Source of the DNA: Bacteroidota bacterium
Lineage (GTDB): Bacteria; Bacteroidota; Bacteroidia; Chitinophagales; Chitinophagaceae
Length of the DNA: 64,000 nucleotides
Direction of reading: 5' to 3'
NCBI GenBank assembly: GCA_018267725.1
Contig: JAFDXY010000016.1
Span: 62,001 to 126,000, forward strand
The notes beneath the pieces are model-generated. The model ran no database searches, was not told where the DNA came from, and worked only from the letters and a program-made list of their open reading frames with translations. Shown here piece by piece: positions 45,259 to 55,292 of the stretch; the first letter of the stretch is position 1; each line of letters opens with the position of its first letter. Both the position numbers and the translations under genes were made by a program.

Positions 45259-46020
45259 TTATTCTTCTCTAATTGAATGACCTGTTAAATTAATAAACAC
45301 ATCTTCTAAATTGGCTTTTTTAACTTCTTTGGGTCTTTCAAAACCAGAAGCAACTAAATCATCAATTAATTTATCGGGGCTGGCAATGGCAATAATTTTT
45401 CCACTATCTACAATAGCTACTCTATCACATAAAATTTCGGCTTCATCCATATAATGTGTAGTTATAATTACTGTAGTGCCATGCTTACGAATATCTTTTA
45501 TTAATTCCCACAAACTTCTTCTTGCTTGCGGATCTAAACCCGTTGTGGGCTCATCTAAAAAAATAATTTTTGGTTTGTTTATTAATGTGGTAGCAATAGA
45601 GAAGCGTTGTTTTTGTCCGCCACTTAATTCTTTAAATTTTGCTTTTGCTTTATCTTTTAAATTTACTTTATCTAATAATTCTAACGCATTAACGGGCTGA
45701 TTGTATAAACCTGCAAATAAATTTACCAATTCTACTAAAGTTAAACCCGGATAAAAACCACTTGTTTGTAATTGAACACCAATAATTTGTTTAATGTTGT
45801 TTGGATGTGTATCTAAATTAAAACCATCAACAATTATTTCACCACTTGTTTTAGTTCTAAGTGTTTCAATAATTTCTAAGGTAGATGATTTGCCTGCACC
45901 ATTAGGCCCAAGTAAACCAAAAATTTCTCCTTGTAATACTTCAAATGAAATACCTTTTACTGCTTCAAAATTTCCGTATTGTTTTTTTAAATTTTTTACA
46001 GATATAATTGAATTACTCAT
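45259..46020 (-). CDS. ABC transporter ATP-binding protein
   Basis: The 253-residue ATPase has Walker A GPNGAGKSST (about 38-47), the Q-loop, signature LSGGQKQR, Walker B IIFLDEPTTGLD and the H-loop histidine in TTHYMDEAE. It resembles the CcmA/drug-exporter type that pairs with an ABC-2 permease. No permease lies on either side: an exported protein is upstream and the DinB gene downstream. The partner must be encoded elsewhere. The closing segment ANLEDVFINLTGHSI is typical of this subfamily. Confidence 0.92.
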   Translation of the reverse strand: MSNSIISVKNLKKQYGNFEAVKGISFEVLQGEIFGLLGPNGAGKSSTLEIIETLRTKTSGEIIVDGFNLDTHPNNIKQIIGVQLQTSGFYPGLTLVELVNLFAGLYNQPVNALELLDKVNLKDKAKAKFKELSGGQKQRFSIATTLINKPKIIFLDEPTTGLDPQARRSLWELIKDIRKHGTTVIITTHYMDEAEILCDRVAIVDSGKIIAIASPDKLIDDLVASGFERPKEVKKANLEDVFINLTGHSIREE

Positions 46021-46022
46021 AA

Positions 46023-46514
46023 TTAAAAATTTACTACTAATCCTGCTTGCTTGTTGCCAACACCAATACCTACTTGCGTTTTAGCGTATTTGTAGTTAAA
46101 TAAATTAACTGCTTTTATTAAATTTATTTGCCCTTGTAAAATTAAATAACCACCTGTTATGGTGCAGGCTAAACCTCCGCCTGCTGTTATCCAACCAACG
46201 GTTTTATCATTGTTGTTTGAGGTTGCCATAATTACACCAACTGTTGTGGCTAAGGTACCAATTGTTGTGAAAATATTTCCCCATACTTTATTGCTCTGAT
46301 GTTTTTTGTATAAGCCAATTAAATCTTTATCTAACGTTTTATAAAAAAGATATTGAAATTCTTTACTGCCTTTATATAAAGTATCTTTATAATATATTGA
46401 ATTAGGTTTTTGCGATGGAACGAATGACATTAGTTTGGGATCTAACCTTTGTTGTGCTTTGATTGCAGTACTTAAAATAAAAATAGCAATTAGTGTACTT
46501 AATAAATGTTTCAT
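46023..46514 (-). CDS. Exported hypothetical protein with glycine-rich hydrophobic hairpin
   Basis: The 163-residue protein has a signal peptide (about 1-20, ending IKAQ). The mature part has KDTLYKGSKEFQYLFYKT and then two glycine-rich hydrophobic segments (about 79-95 and 106-126, with GNIFTTIGTLATTVGVIM), likely a membrane hairpin. I do not recognise a named family. It is packed 2 bp before the ABC ATPase and 4 bp after fbp, so it is in the same transcription unit. Confidence 0.65.
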   Translation of the reverse strand: MKHLLSTLIAIFILSTAIKAQQRLDPKLMSFVPSQKPNSIYYKDTLYKGSKEFQYLFYKTLDKDLIGLYKKHQSNKVWGNIFTTIGTLATTVGVIMATSNNNDKTVGWITAGGGLACTITGGYLILQGQINLIKAVNLFNYKYAKTQVGIGVGNKQAGLVVNF

Positions 46515-46518
46515 TTAA

Positions 46519-47532
46519 TTATGCTTGTTTCAAATATTCTTCTAATTCATTCATCATATTTATACTTCCAATAAATAATGGAGAGCGTTGGTGCAATTGG
46601 GTTGGAACAATATCTAAAATTCTTTGTTTACCATCTGTTGCTTTTCCGCCGGCTATTTCTGTTATAAATGCAAACGGATTACATTCATATTGCAATCTTA
46701 ATTTTCCGTTGGGTTTACCAATAGTTCCGGGATACATAAAAATTCCACCTTTTAATAAATTGCGATGCACATCTGCAACCATACTTCCAATATAACGTTG
46801 CGTATAAGGACCTCCATTTGTTTTATCTTTTTTCTGGCAAGCATTAATATATTGTTGAACATTTTTTTCATATTGAAAAAAATTGCCATGATTAACAGAA
46901 TAAATTTTCCCGGAAGGAGGGCATTTTATGTTGGGATGGCTTAAACTAAATTCGCCAATGCTGGGGTCTAATGTAAAACCATTTACGCCACGTTTGGTTG
47001 CATACACCAACATAGTAGATGAACCATATACAATGTAACCTGCTGCTACTTGCCTGTTACCTGCTTGTAAAAAATCGGCAGCTATGCAAGGTTTACCTAC
47101 TTCACTAACTCTGCGGTAAACACCAAATATTGTTCCTATAGAAACGTTTACATCAATATTACCGCTGCCATCTAAAGGATCAAATAAAACAACATACTTG
47201 CTGTTGTTGCTTACTTCATCATCAAACACAACTACTTCATCTAATTCTTCACTACCAATACCTGCACAACTAATACCGTGTTTTAATACGCCCATGAATT
47301 GATTGTTGGCGTATATATCTAATTTTTTTACATCTTCACCTTGCACATTAACTGCACCTGCATCTCCTAAAATATCTACTAAACCTGCTTTGTTTACTTC
47401 AACATTTACACGTTTAGCAGCTAATCCAATATCGCGTAAAAGGCTGCTTAATTCTCCGGTGGCAGTAGGAAATGCACGCAATTGTTGCAAGGTAAATTCA
47501 TCAAGCGTTAAAATGTTTCTGTTCACTATCAT
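46519..47532 (-). CDS. fbp: Fructose-1,6-bisphosphatase class I
   Basis: This gluconeogenic enzyme hydrolyses fructose-1,6-bisphosphate. The 337-residue protein shows the metal-binding DPLDGSGNIDVNVSIGTIFG (about 117-136), SEELDEVV, and the substrate segment GKLRLQYECNPFAFI. The start MIVNRNILTLDEF is typical. It is the first gene of the fbp-hypothetical-ABC-DinB-Nudix-Nudix run on the minus strand. Confidence 0.96.
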   Translation of the reverse strand: MIVNRNILTLDEFTLQQLRAFPTATGELSSLLRDIGLAAKRVNVEVNKAGLVDILGDAGAVNVQGEDVKKLDIYANNQFMGVLKHGISCAGIGSEELDEVVVFDDEVSNNSKYVVLFDPLDGSGNIDVNVSIGTIFGVYRRVSEVGKPCIAADFLQAGNRQVAAGYIVYGSSTMLVYATKRGVNGFTLDPSIGEFSLSHPNIKCPPSGKIYSVNHGNFFQYEKNVQQYINACQKKDKTNGGPYTQRYIGSMVADVHRNLLKGGIFMYPGTIGKPNGKLRLQYECNPFAFITEIAGGKATDGKQRILDIVPTQLHQRSPLFIGSINMMNELEEYLKQA

Positions 47533-47715
47533 AAATAAACAATCGTTTATGGTAAAGATAAGGTGCTAATGTAAATAAGTATATTTTTTATGTAATGTGG
47601 TATTTGTATTCATCTTAAAAAAATAAATTTTATTTATCTGTTTATGACATCCCTATTTTGAGGGGTTGCATAAATAGTTATACTGTAACAATTTTGTTCT
47701 GTAAATTTTAATTGT

Positions 47716-47988
47716 ATGAAAACGATATTAACATTAAAACAAAACATTGCCATAATTGGCGGAGCATTAATTTTATTGAGTTTTACCGTGTTGCGTTCTA
47801 ACAGCAATACTATGTTTGGTAAAGCTTTTAATGTGAATAAAGATTTTACTTGTTGCAAAAAAGGGCAATTATATGTGCATCATTATTATCAACAAAAGTT
47901 TTTTTGGATAACTACTAATGCAGGATATATGGATGAACCAATTGGGAGTTTGGATGTGAGCGGATGCAATATTGAATGTGCTGATTAA
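47716..47988 (+). CDS. Small exported cysteine-containing protein
   Basis: A 90-residue product with one N-terminal hydrophobic segment (about 11-26, IAIIGGALILLSFTVL) that is a signal peptide or anchor. It is followed by a small domain with a C-C pair and two later cysteines (FTCCKKGQ, SGCNIECAD), which could form disulfides. No family recognised. It is convergent with cutC, one base apart. It is likely real because the frame is complete and the composition fits an exported protein. Confidence 0.5.
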   Translation: MKTILTLKQNIAIIGGALILLSFTVLRSNSNTMFGKAFNVNKDFTCCKKGQLYVHHYYQQKFFWITTNAGYMDEPIGSLDVSGCNIECAD

Positions 47989-47989
47989 A

Positions 47990-48649
47990 TTACAGAAATG
48001 CTTTTAGTTTTTGTATTTCTTTAGCATTGGCTAATTCATTGGCGGATAAAGCTGCTGAATGAAATTCTTTTGCTTTTGTATTTTTTTTAAGTTCTTCAAT
48101 ATTATTGCTTCTTACACCACCGCCGGCAAGAATAATTATTCTTTTTTTTGATTGAGTAACAAGTTGTTTTATTAAACCTTTACCTTGAATGGCGGTTGCT
48201 TCTTTTCCACTTGTTAATATTCTTTTGCATCCGCAATTGATAATATCTTCTAATGCTTGTATAGGATTTGGAGTATCATCAAACGCTCTATGAAATGTAA
48301 TTTGCATTGGGTTTGCTAATGCTACTAATTGTTTGGTTCTTTCAACATCAACTGTATTATCTTTTTTTAATATACCTAATACTACGCCTTCAAAACCTAA
48401 TTGTTTGGCAATAAGAATATCTTGTTTCATTATTTCAAATTCTGCAGAGCTATACACAAAATTTCCGCTTCGCGGACGTATCATTACAAAAACTGGTATA
48501 TTAATTTTTTCTTTAATAACTTTCATTAAGCCGTATGATGGCGTAACGCCTCCGCTTGCATAGTTCATACAAAGTTCTAACCTGTCTGCACCTGCTTTGA
48601 CAGCTATTTCAGCAGATTGATAATTGAATACTGCAATTTCTAAAAGCAT
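47990..48649 (-). CDS. cutC: CutC family protein
   Basis: The 219-residue TIM-barrel protein matches CutC: LEIAVFNYQSAEIAVKAGADRLELC at the start, YASGGVTPSYGL, VMIRPRSGNF and ILAGGGVRSNNI. The family was named for copper homeostasis, but its reaction is unproven. Its start overlaps the stop of the glycosylasparaginase gene by one base, which argues for a shared pathway, more likely glycan- than copper-related here. Confidence 0.9.
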   Translation of the reverse strand: MLLEIAVFNYQSAEIAVKAGADRLELCMNYASGGVTPSYGLMKVIKEKINIPVFVMIRPRSGNFVYSSAEFEIMKQDILIAKQLGFEGVVLGILKKDNTVDVERTKQLVALANPMQITFHRAFDDTPNPIQALEDIINCGCKRILTSGKEATAIQGKGLIKQLVTQSKKRIIILAGGGVRSNNIEELKKNTKAKEFHSAALSANELANAKEIQKLKAFL

Positions 48650-49668
48650 TATAAAATGTATTTACTATCTATTAATTTATTATAATCATCTGCATAACAA
48701 ACAGAATAATTAAAACCTTTTTGCAAAGCATAAGCACCTACTTCGCCCTTTTTATTTAATGCAATAAAACAAACCTGAATTTGTTTACACTTCTCAATAC
48801 CTTTTGCTTTAATAACTCTCTCAATAGTTTTTTTACAAGCTTCTTCGGGAGATAAACCATGCCTCATATATTCAACAACTGTATGTGAGCCTGCAATACG
48901 AATAACATCTTCACCTTGCCCGGTTGATACGGCTGCACCCACTTCATTATCTACAAACAAACCTGCACCAATAATAGGGCTATCGCCAACTCTTCCACGC
49001 ATTTTAAAACCTTGCCCGCTTGTTGTGCAACTGCCGCTTAAATTTCCTTTGCTATCTAATGCAACCATACCAATGGTGTCATGATTCCATTCTCCGTTTT
49101 CTAATTTTGCAGGTGCAAATGGACCATGACCACTTTCTGATCTTTCAATATTTATAACAGGTTTATACTCACTTTTCTTTAGCCAGTTTTCATAAGCTTT
49201 TTGTGCATCGGTACTTAATTTTTGTTCTTCTAAAGTAAAACCTTCTGCAACGGCAAATTGTTGTGCTCCGCTACCTACCAATAATACATGTGGTGTTTTT
49301 TCCATTACTCTTCTTGCAACAGAAATAGGATGTTTTATACGTTCTAAAAAAGCAACACTTCCGCAATTATAATTTTCATCCATAATGCTGGCATCAAGTG
49401 TTACAATGCCTTCTCTGTCTGGGTTTGCACCTAAACCTACACAACAATTAATAGAACTTTCTGTAACCATTACGCCTTGCTCAACTGCATCTAAAGCTCT
49501 GCCATTATTTTTTAAAACTTTCCATGCTGCTTTGTTGGCTTCAATGCCTGCATCCCAAGTAGAAATAACAATTGGCTTTTTTATTGTGTTGGGAATTAAG
49601 TTGTTTTGCTTAATAGATAAGCTTGCAATACTTAATGAACTTAGTTGTAAAAATTTTCTTCGTTGCAT
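48649..49668 (-). CDS. N4-(beta-N-acetylglucosaminyl)-L-asparaginase (glycosylasparaginase)
   Basis: This Ntn-hydrolase cleaves the GlcNAc-asparagine bond of N-glycosylated peptides. The 339-residue protein has an N-terminal export signal with a twin Arg (MQRRKFLQLSSLSIASL). The autoprocessing and nucleophile threonine lies in HDTIGMVAL (about 188-196), with GRVGDSPIIGAG and STGQGEDVIR further on. The Asp-Thr junction is the expected self-cleavage site. It is coupled to cutC, and divergent from a kinase gene. An isoaspartyl peptidase function is less likely given the AGA-type motifs. Confidence 0.9.
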   Translation of the reverse strand: MQRRKFLQLSSLSIASLSIKQNNLIPNTIKKPIVISTWDAGIEANKAAWKVLKNNGRALDAVEQGVMVTESSINCCVGLGANPDREGIVTLDASIMDENYNCGSVAFLERIKHPISVARRVMEKTPHVLLVGSGAQQFAVAEGFTLEEQKLSTDAQKAYENWLKKSEYKPVINIERSESGHGPFAPAKLENGEWNHDTIGMVALDSKGNLSGSCTTSGQGFKMRGRVGDSPIIGAGLFVDNEVGAAVSTGQGEDVIRIAGSHTVVEYMRHGLSPEEACKKTIERVIKAKGIEKCKQIQVCFIALNKKGEVGAYALQKGFNYSVCYADDYNKLIDSKYIL

Positions 49669-49721
49669 AGTTTTAAAATAAAAATTAAAAGTAGCAATAA
49701 ACTTTAATGTATTTTGCTTTT

Positions 49722-50753
49722 ATGAATGAACAATTATTTAAAAAAATTTGTGTTGAATATAATTGGAATGAGAACACTTGTTATGAACCACTTGGTAGCG
49801 GATTAATAAACGGTACTTGGAAAGTAACAACTGAAAATGATATTTATGTATTGCAATCAATAAACCATCAAATATTTAAAAAACCTGAATATATTGATGA
49901 AAATATAAAAACAGTAACCGATTTTCTTTCAAAAAAATATCCTGATTATCTTTTTCCTGCATTAATAAAAAACAATAGGGGAGAGAGTTTAGTTGAATTA
50001 GAAGATGAATGGTTTAGAGTTTTTTCTTTTATAAAAGGAACACAAACGTTTACTACCGTTAATAATGAGTTGCAAGCTTTTGAAGCAGCTAAACAATTTG
50101 GAAACTTTACTGCTTTATTGAATGAGTTTAATGCACACTCTTTACATATTGTGTTGCCAGATTTTCATAATCTCTCTTTGCGTTATCAGCAATTTGAAGA
50201 TGCTTTAAAAAATGGAAATTATAATAGAATAAACGAGTGTAAAGAAGCTATTTCTTTTCTTCAATCTCAAAAAAATATTGTAGAGAAATGGATACAATTT
50301 ATTAATGGTAAAGAAGCTATACAAAGAGTAACCCATCATGATACAAAAATTTCAAATGTATTATTTAGCGAATGTAATAATGGTGTTTGTGTAATTGATT
50401 TAGACACTATTATGCCCGGTTATTTTATTAGCGATGTTGGAGATATGTTTAGAACTTATGTATGCCCTGTAAGTGAAGAAGAAACAGATTTCAATAAAAT
50501 TTCTATTCGTAAAAATATTGTTACGGCTATTTATAATGGTTATATGCAATCCATGAAAAATTTATTATCCGGCTTTGAACAAGATCATTTTTATTTTTCA
50601 GGAGAATTTATGATTTACATGCAGGCACTACGTTTTTTAACCGATTATTTGAATAACGATGTGTATTACGGTTGCAAATATGAAAAGCATAATTACAACC
50701 GAGCAATTAATCAAATTACGTTGCTGCAACAATTTCAGAATACAATAAAATAA
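49722..50753 (+). CDS. Phosphotransferase (NahK-like sugar kinase family)
   Basis: The 343-residue protein (ATG 49722; another in-frame ATG at 49707 adds five residues) has an aminoglycoside-phosphotransferase fold. Visible are the nucleotide-loop-like LGSGLINGTWKV, the catalytic THHDTKISNVLF with HDxxxxN, and the metal-binding VIDLDTIMPGY. Relatives include N-acetylhexosamine 1-kinase. The gene sits between glycosylasparaginase and a GH109-type gene, both acting on amino-sugar glycans, so I infer a GlcNAc/GalNAc kinase; choline- or homoserine-kinase-like substrates are not excluded. Confidence 0.75.
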   Translation: MNEQLFKKICVEYNWNENTCYEPLGSGLINGTWKVTTENDIYVLQSINHQIFKKPEYIDENIKTVTDFLSKKYPDYLFPALIKNNRGESLVELEDEWFRVFSFIKGTQTFTTVNNELQAFEAAKQFGNFTALLNEFNAHSLHIVLPDFHNLSLRYQQFEDALKNGNYNRINECKEAISFLQSQKNIVEKWIQFINGKEAIQRVTHHDTKISNVLFSECNNGVCVIDLDTIMPGYFISDVGDMFRTYVCPVSEEETDFNKISIRKNIVTAIYNGYMQSMKNLLSGFEQDHFYFSGEFMIYMQALRFLTDYLNNDVYYGCKYEKHNYNRAINQITLLQQFQNTIK

Positions 50754-50772
50754 AAAATTATATGCCCAATTA

Positions 50773-52203
<1,431 letters not shown>

Positions 52204-52265
52204 TTAATATCTATAATCGAAATAAAAATTTTGCATTGTAAATTTAATTTTGCAAAACGTTTTTT

Positions 52266-53549
52266 ATGAAAGTTGTAATAATTGGTGGTGGCTTTGCAGG
52301 CTTAAAATTAGCAAGAGGCTTAAACAATAAACAAGGAATAGATGTTACTTTAATAGACAAAATAAATTATCATCAATTTCAACCCTTATTTTATCAGGTT
52401 GCAACAGCAAGTTTAGAAGCAAGTAATATTTCTTTTCCGTTAAGAAAAGTTTTTCAGCAAAGTAAAAATGTAAAATTTAGATTGACAGAAGTAAAAGAAA
52501 TTATTTCTTCTTCTAATAAAATTATTACCAACATAGGAGAATTTAATTACGATTATTTAGTAATAGCTACCGGTGCCAATACCAATTTTTTTGGTAACGA
52601 ACAATTGCAACAAGCTTGTTACCCTATGAAAAGCACACAAGAAGCTTTGCAATTAAGAAATCATTTATTAAAAAGTTTTGAAAACGCTTTACAACAAACC
52701 GATACTGTAAAACGCCAAGCATTTTTAAATGTAGTAGTGGTAGGTGCAGGCCCAACAGGTGTAGAAGTTAGCGGTGCTTTGGCAGAAATGCGAAATCATA
52801 TTTTACCGAAAGATTATGCCGAGTTGGATTTTAATTTAATGAATATTTATTTGGTAGAAGGATCTCCCAGAACATTAGCTGCCATGAGTGAAGAAAGCAG
52901 CAAACATTCTAAAACTTATTTAGAAAAATTAGGTGTAAAAGTTATTACCGCAACCGTTGTAAAAAGTTATGATGGAGAAATTGTTGAATTAAACAATGGT
53001 AATAAAATAGAAGCACGTACGGTAATTTGGGCTGCAGGTATTAAAGGCAATATTCCCGAAGGAATTGATAAAAATTTAATTGTACGCGGTAACAGAATTA
53101 AAGTAAACAGATTTAATTTAATAGAAGGCACAACAAATATTTTTGCATTGGGAGATGTAAGTTATATGGAAACACCTTTGTATCCGCATGGGCATCCGCA
53201 AGTGGCAAATGTTGCTATTAATCAGGCAAAAAATTTAGCAGAAAATTTTATTTCTATTCAACAAAATAAAAAACTTTTAAAAGAGTTTGAGTATAACGAT
53301 AAAGGCAGTATGGCAACAGTTGGCAGAAACCTTGCAGTGGTTGATATCCCTAAACCTAAACTACATTTTGGCGGATTATTGGCATGGATAATTTGGATGA
53401 GTTTACACTTATTTTTGTTGGTAGGTGTAAAAAACAGATTACAAGTTTTTATAAATTGGATGTTTAAATATTTTACAAAAGATACTAACTTGAGATTAAT
53501 TATTAATTCGCTAAATAAAAAAGAAACTGCTAATAATATTAATCAATAA
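52266..53549 (+). CDS. Type II NADH dehydrogenase (NDH-2)
   Basis: This membrane-associated flavoprotein passes electrons from NADH to quinone without pumping protons. The 427 residues hold the FAD motif VVIIGGGFAGLKLARGL at the N-terminus, the NADH motif VVVVGAGPTGVEVSGALAE (about 157-175), and IFALGDVSYMET. A late hydrophobic stretch (LLAWIIWMSLHLFLLVGV, about 374-391) is the membrane anchor of the family. It appears monocistronic with YajQ 18 bp downstream. Confidence 0.93.
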   Translation: MKVVIIGGGFAGLKLARGLNNKQGIDVTLIDKINYHQFQPLFYQVATASLEASNISFPLRKVFQQSKNVKFRLTEVKEIISSSNKIITNIGEFNYDYLVIATGANTNFFGNEQLQQACYPMKSTQEALQLRNHLLKSFENALQQTDTVKRQAFLNVVVVGAGPTGVEVSGALAEMRNHILPKDYAELDFNLMNIYLVEGSPRTLAAMSEESSKHSKTYLEKLGVKVITATVVKSYDGEIVELNNGNKIEARTVIWAAGIKGNIPEGIDKNLIVRGNRIKVNRFNLIEGTTNIFALGDVSYMETPLYPHGHPQVANVAINQAKNLAENFISIQQNKKLLKEFEYNDKGSMATVGRNLAVVDIPKPKLHFGGLLAWIIWMSLHLFLLVGVKNRLQVFINWMFKYFTKDTNLRLIINSLNKKETANNINQ

Positions 53550-53567
53550 ATTTTAAAAAATATTCTT

Positions 53568-54059
53568 ATGCCATCATTTGATATTGCCAGTAAAGTTGAT
53601 TTGCAAACTTTAGATAATGCTATTAATACGGTTAAAAAAGAAATTCAAAATCGGTTTGATTTTCGTGATTCATCTGTTTCAATTGAATTAAATAAAAAAG
53701 AATATATTATAAATGTTGAAGTAGAAAGTGATATGAAAATGAAACAGGTTATTGATGTTATTATTAGCCGAAGTATGAAACAAGGAATTGATGGTAATGC
53801 ATTTGATTTTAGTAAAGATGCTTATCCAAGTGGTAAAGTGGTAAAAAAAGAAATCTCGGTAAAAAATGGTTTAAAGCAAGATGATGCCAAGAAAATTGTA
53901 AAAGCCATAAAAGACAGTGGACTAAAAGTACAAGCCGCCATTATGGATAATACCATTCGTGTAACCGGAAAAAAAATTGATGATTTGCAAGAAGTAATTG
54001 CACTTTGTAACAGTAGCAATTTTGGTGTGCCTTTACAGTATGAGAATATGAAATCATAA
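53568..54059 (+). CDS. YajQ family nucleotide-binding protein
   Basis: The 163-residue protein with two ferredoxin-like RNP domains begins MPSFDIASKVDLQTLDNAINTV, as the YajQ family does, and ends with PLQYENMKS-like family sequence (FGVPLQYEN). Some members bind cyclic di-GMP; others are assigned as general nucleotide-binding. It lies 18 bp after ndh and is likely co-transcribed. Confidence 0.95.
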   Translation: MPSFDIASKVDLQTLDNAINTVKKEIQNRFDFRDSSVSIELNKKEYIINVEVESDMKMKQVIDVIISRSMKQGIDGNAFDFSKDAYPSGKVVKKEISVKNGLKQDDAKKIVKAIKDSGLKVQAAIMDNTIRVTGKKIDDLQEVIALCNSSNFGVPLQYENMKS

Positions 54060-54128
54060 AAAAGCGTATTGCAAAACTGCTTAAAAAGATTGTGGTGTAT
54101 TAACTTGAAATTGTGATAGATAAATAAA

Positions 54129-54210
54129 ATCGTCATGTCGAGCTTGTCGAGACATCTCAAAACAAACTGCAACAGATTTCTCAGTCGCTACGCTTCTTCG
54201 AAAAGACGAT
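54129..54210. repeat. REP/MITE-like intergenic element
   Basis: The ends are imperfect inverted repeats: ATCGTCATGTCGA at the left, and the complement of the right end reads ATCGTCTTTTCGA, 11 of 13 alike. Inside is GCTTGTCGAGACATCTC and AGATTTCTCAGTCGCTACG, the kind of sequence I recall as dispersed intergenic repeats in Bacteroidota genomes. No gene is contained. It makes up part of the gene-free 54060-54376. Confidence 0.65.
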
Positions 54211-54311
54211 TCCTTCATATTGAAATAACGTTGATATGAATGATAGTTCAAAAACTTCAAACTAATACACTACCCCAAAGCCAAAAAATATATTCGTAAC
54301 TATTTTCCCCT

Positions 54312-54357
54312 TATCTTCGCAGCCCATTATTAAAAAATGTACGGCAAAACCCGTGCA
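54312..54357 (+). promoter_or_regulatory. Possible rpmE2 promoter and leader hairpin
   Basis: TATCTTCG (54312-54319) is one mismatch from TAnnTTTG. The short leader that follows has a 7-bp hairpin TGTACGG-CAAAAC-CCGTGCA (54338-54357, one G-U pair), ending 19 bases before the ATG. This could be an autoregulatory ribosomal-protein leader. No second stem is apparent. Confidence 0.4.
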
Positions 54358-54376
54358 GCCTTAAAACAAAAAATAT

Positions 54377-54628
54377 ATGAAACAAGGTATCCATCCGCAG
54401 AGTTACAGGTTTGTTGTTTTTAAAGATATGAGCAACGGCCACAGTTTTTTAAGCAAATCAACAGCCGCTACCAAAGAAACCATTAAATGGGAAGATGGCA
54501 ATGAATATCCGTTAGTAAAATTGGAAATTTCAAACACATCTCATCCGTTTTATACAGGTAAAAATATGTTGGTTGATACGGCAGGACGTATTGACAAGTT
54601 TAAAAAACGTTACGAAAAAAAGAAATAA
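54377..54628 (+). CDS. rpmE2: Ribosomal protein bL31, type B
   Basis: The 83-residue large-subunit protein reads [19 protein letters not shown], then [15 protein letters not shown] and RIDKFKKRY. It has no cysteines, so it is the zinc-independent type B form. In many bacteria that form replaces the zinc form during zinc shortage; many Bacteroidota carry it as the sole or main form. A strong terminator follows. Confidence 0.96.
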   Translation: MKQGIHPQSYRFVVFKDMSNGHSFLSKSTAATKETIKWEDGNEYPLVKLEISNTSHPFYTGKNMLVDTAGRIDKFKKRYEKKK

Positions 54629-54650
54629 TTTTTCAACCGTTATAAACGCT

Positions 54651-54690
54651 ATACCCAATCGTGTAAAATTCTCGGTTGGGTATTTTGTTT
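54651..54690 (+). terminator. Intrinsic terminator of rpmE2
   Basis: An 11-bp stem ATACCCAATCG/CGGTTGGGTAT (54651-54661 with 54673-54683, one G-U pair) followed by TTTGTTTT. Confidence 0.88.
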
Positions 54691-54793
54691 TAAGTAATAC
54701 CAATCAAAATTTTTGTTTTTGTCATCAAATAATACATTAAATGTGAGTTTCATAATATTTGGTTTTAGTTATTTAATGAAGCCGTTATTCTTT

Positions 54794-55279
54794 CTATATC
54801 TGTATTATTAAAAGGTTCAAATTTTTGTGTAAATGTATTCCAAGAAAAATAATTTTTTTTTTTACATATTTACCATATCTATTCCAAAAATTATTTATTA
54901 GTTCTTCTTTAGTTGTACCTAAATATTTTGCATTACCAGCAATACATAATGTTAGGTTATTTTTAATGTTTACAAAATGAATATTATTTGCGTCTGCTTT
55001 ACACTCATCAGTAGCCTTTGTGGTAATAACATATTCATTTATACCAAACCCCTCATCATTAGAGCAATATTGTAAGAAAGGATTAACCTTTGAATTAGTA
55101 TTAATTAAACAGTCTATTATTAAATATCTTAAAGTTTCTTTATTAGGAGGTAATTTATATTTTAAATTCATTACACCCATTAGAAAAGGAATCGTTAGAC
55201 CATTTTGTATTATCTTTTGTTCTTTGTAATAATTAATTACTTTGAGCCAAAAAAACTTGTCTATATACATAATATTCAA
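54794..55279 (-). CDS. Hypothetical protein, probably frameshifted at an A11 run
   Basis: The 161-residue frame has no recognised family. The last 19 residues (IIFLGIHLHKNLNLLIIQI) follow a run of eleven A residues (complement of 54853-54863). One additional A would instead give NYFSWNTFTQKFEPFNN and then TDIERITASLNN, ending at 54765, a far more protein-like tail. The two readings suggest a sequencing indel, real inactivation, phase variation or transcriptional slippage. It lies 13 bp after a lipoprotein gene. Confidence 0.55.
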   Translation of the reverse strand: MNIMYIDKFFWLKVINYYKEQKIIQNGLTIPFLMGVMNLKYKLPPNKETLRYLIIDCLINTNSKVNPFLQYCSNDEGFGINEYVITTKATDECKADANNIHFVNIKNNLTLCIAGNAKYLGTTKEELINNFWNRYGKYVKKKIIFLGIHLHKNLNLLIIQI

Positions 55280-55292
55280 TTTTAATTGTTTC

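Noticed and set aside
47634..47858. 74-residue minus-strand frame opposite the small exported protein
   Set aside because: It lies antisense to a frame with a plausible hydrophobic signal segment and has no recognisable features of its own.
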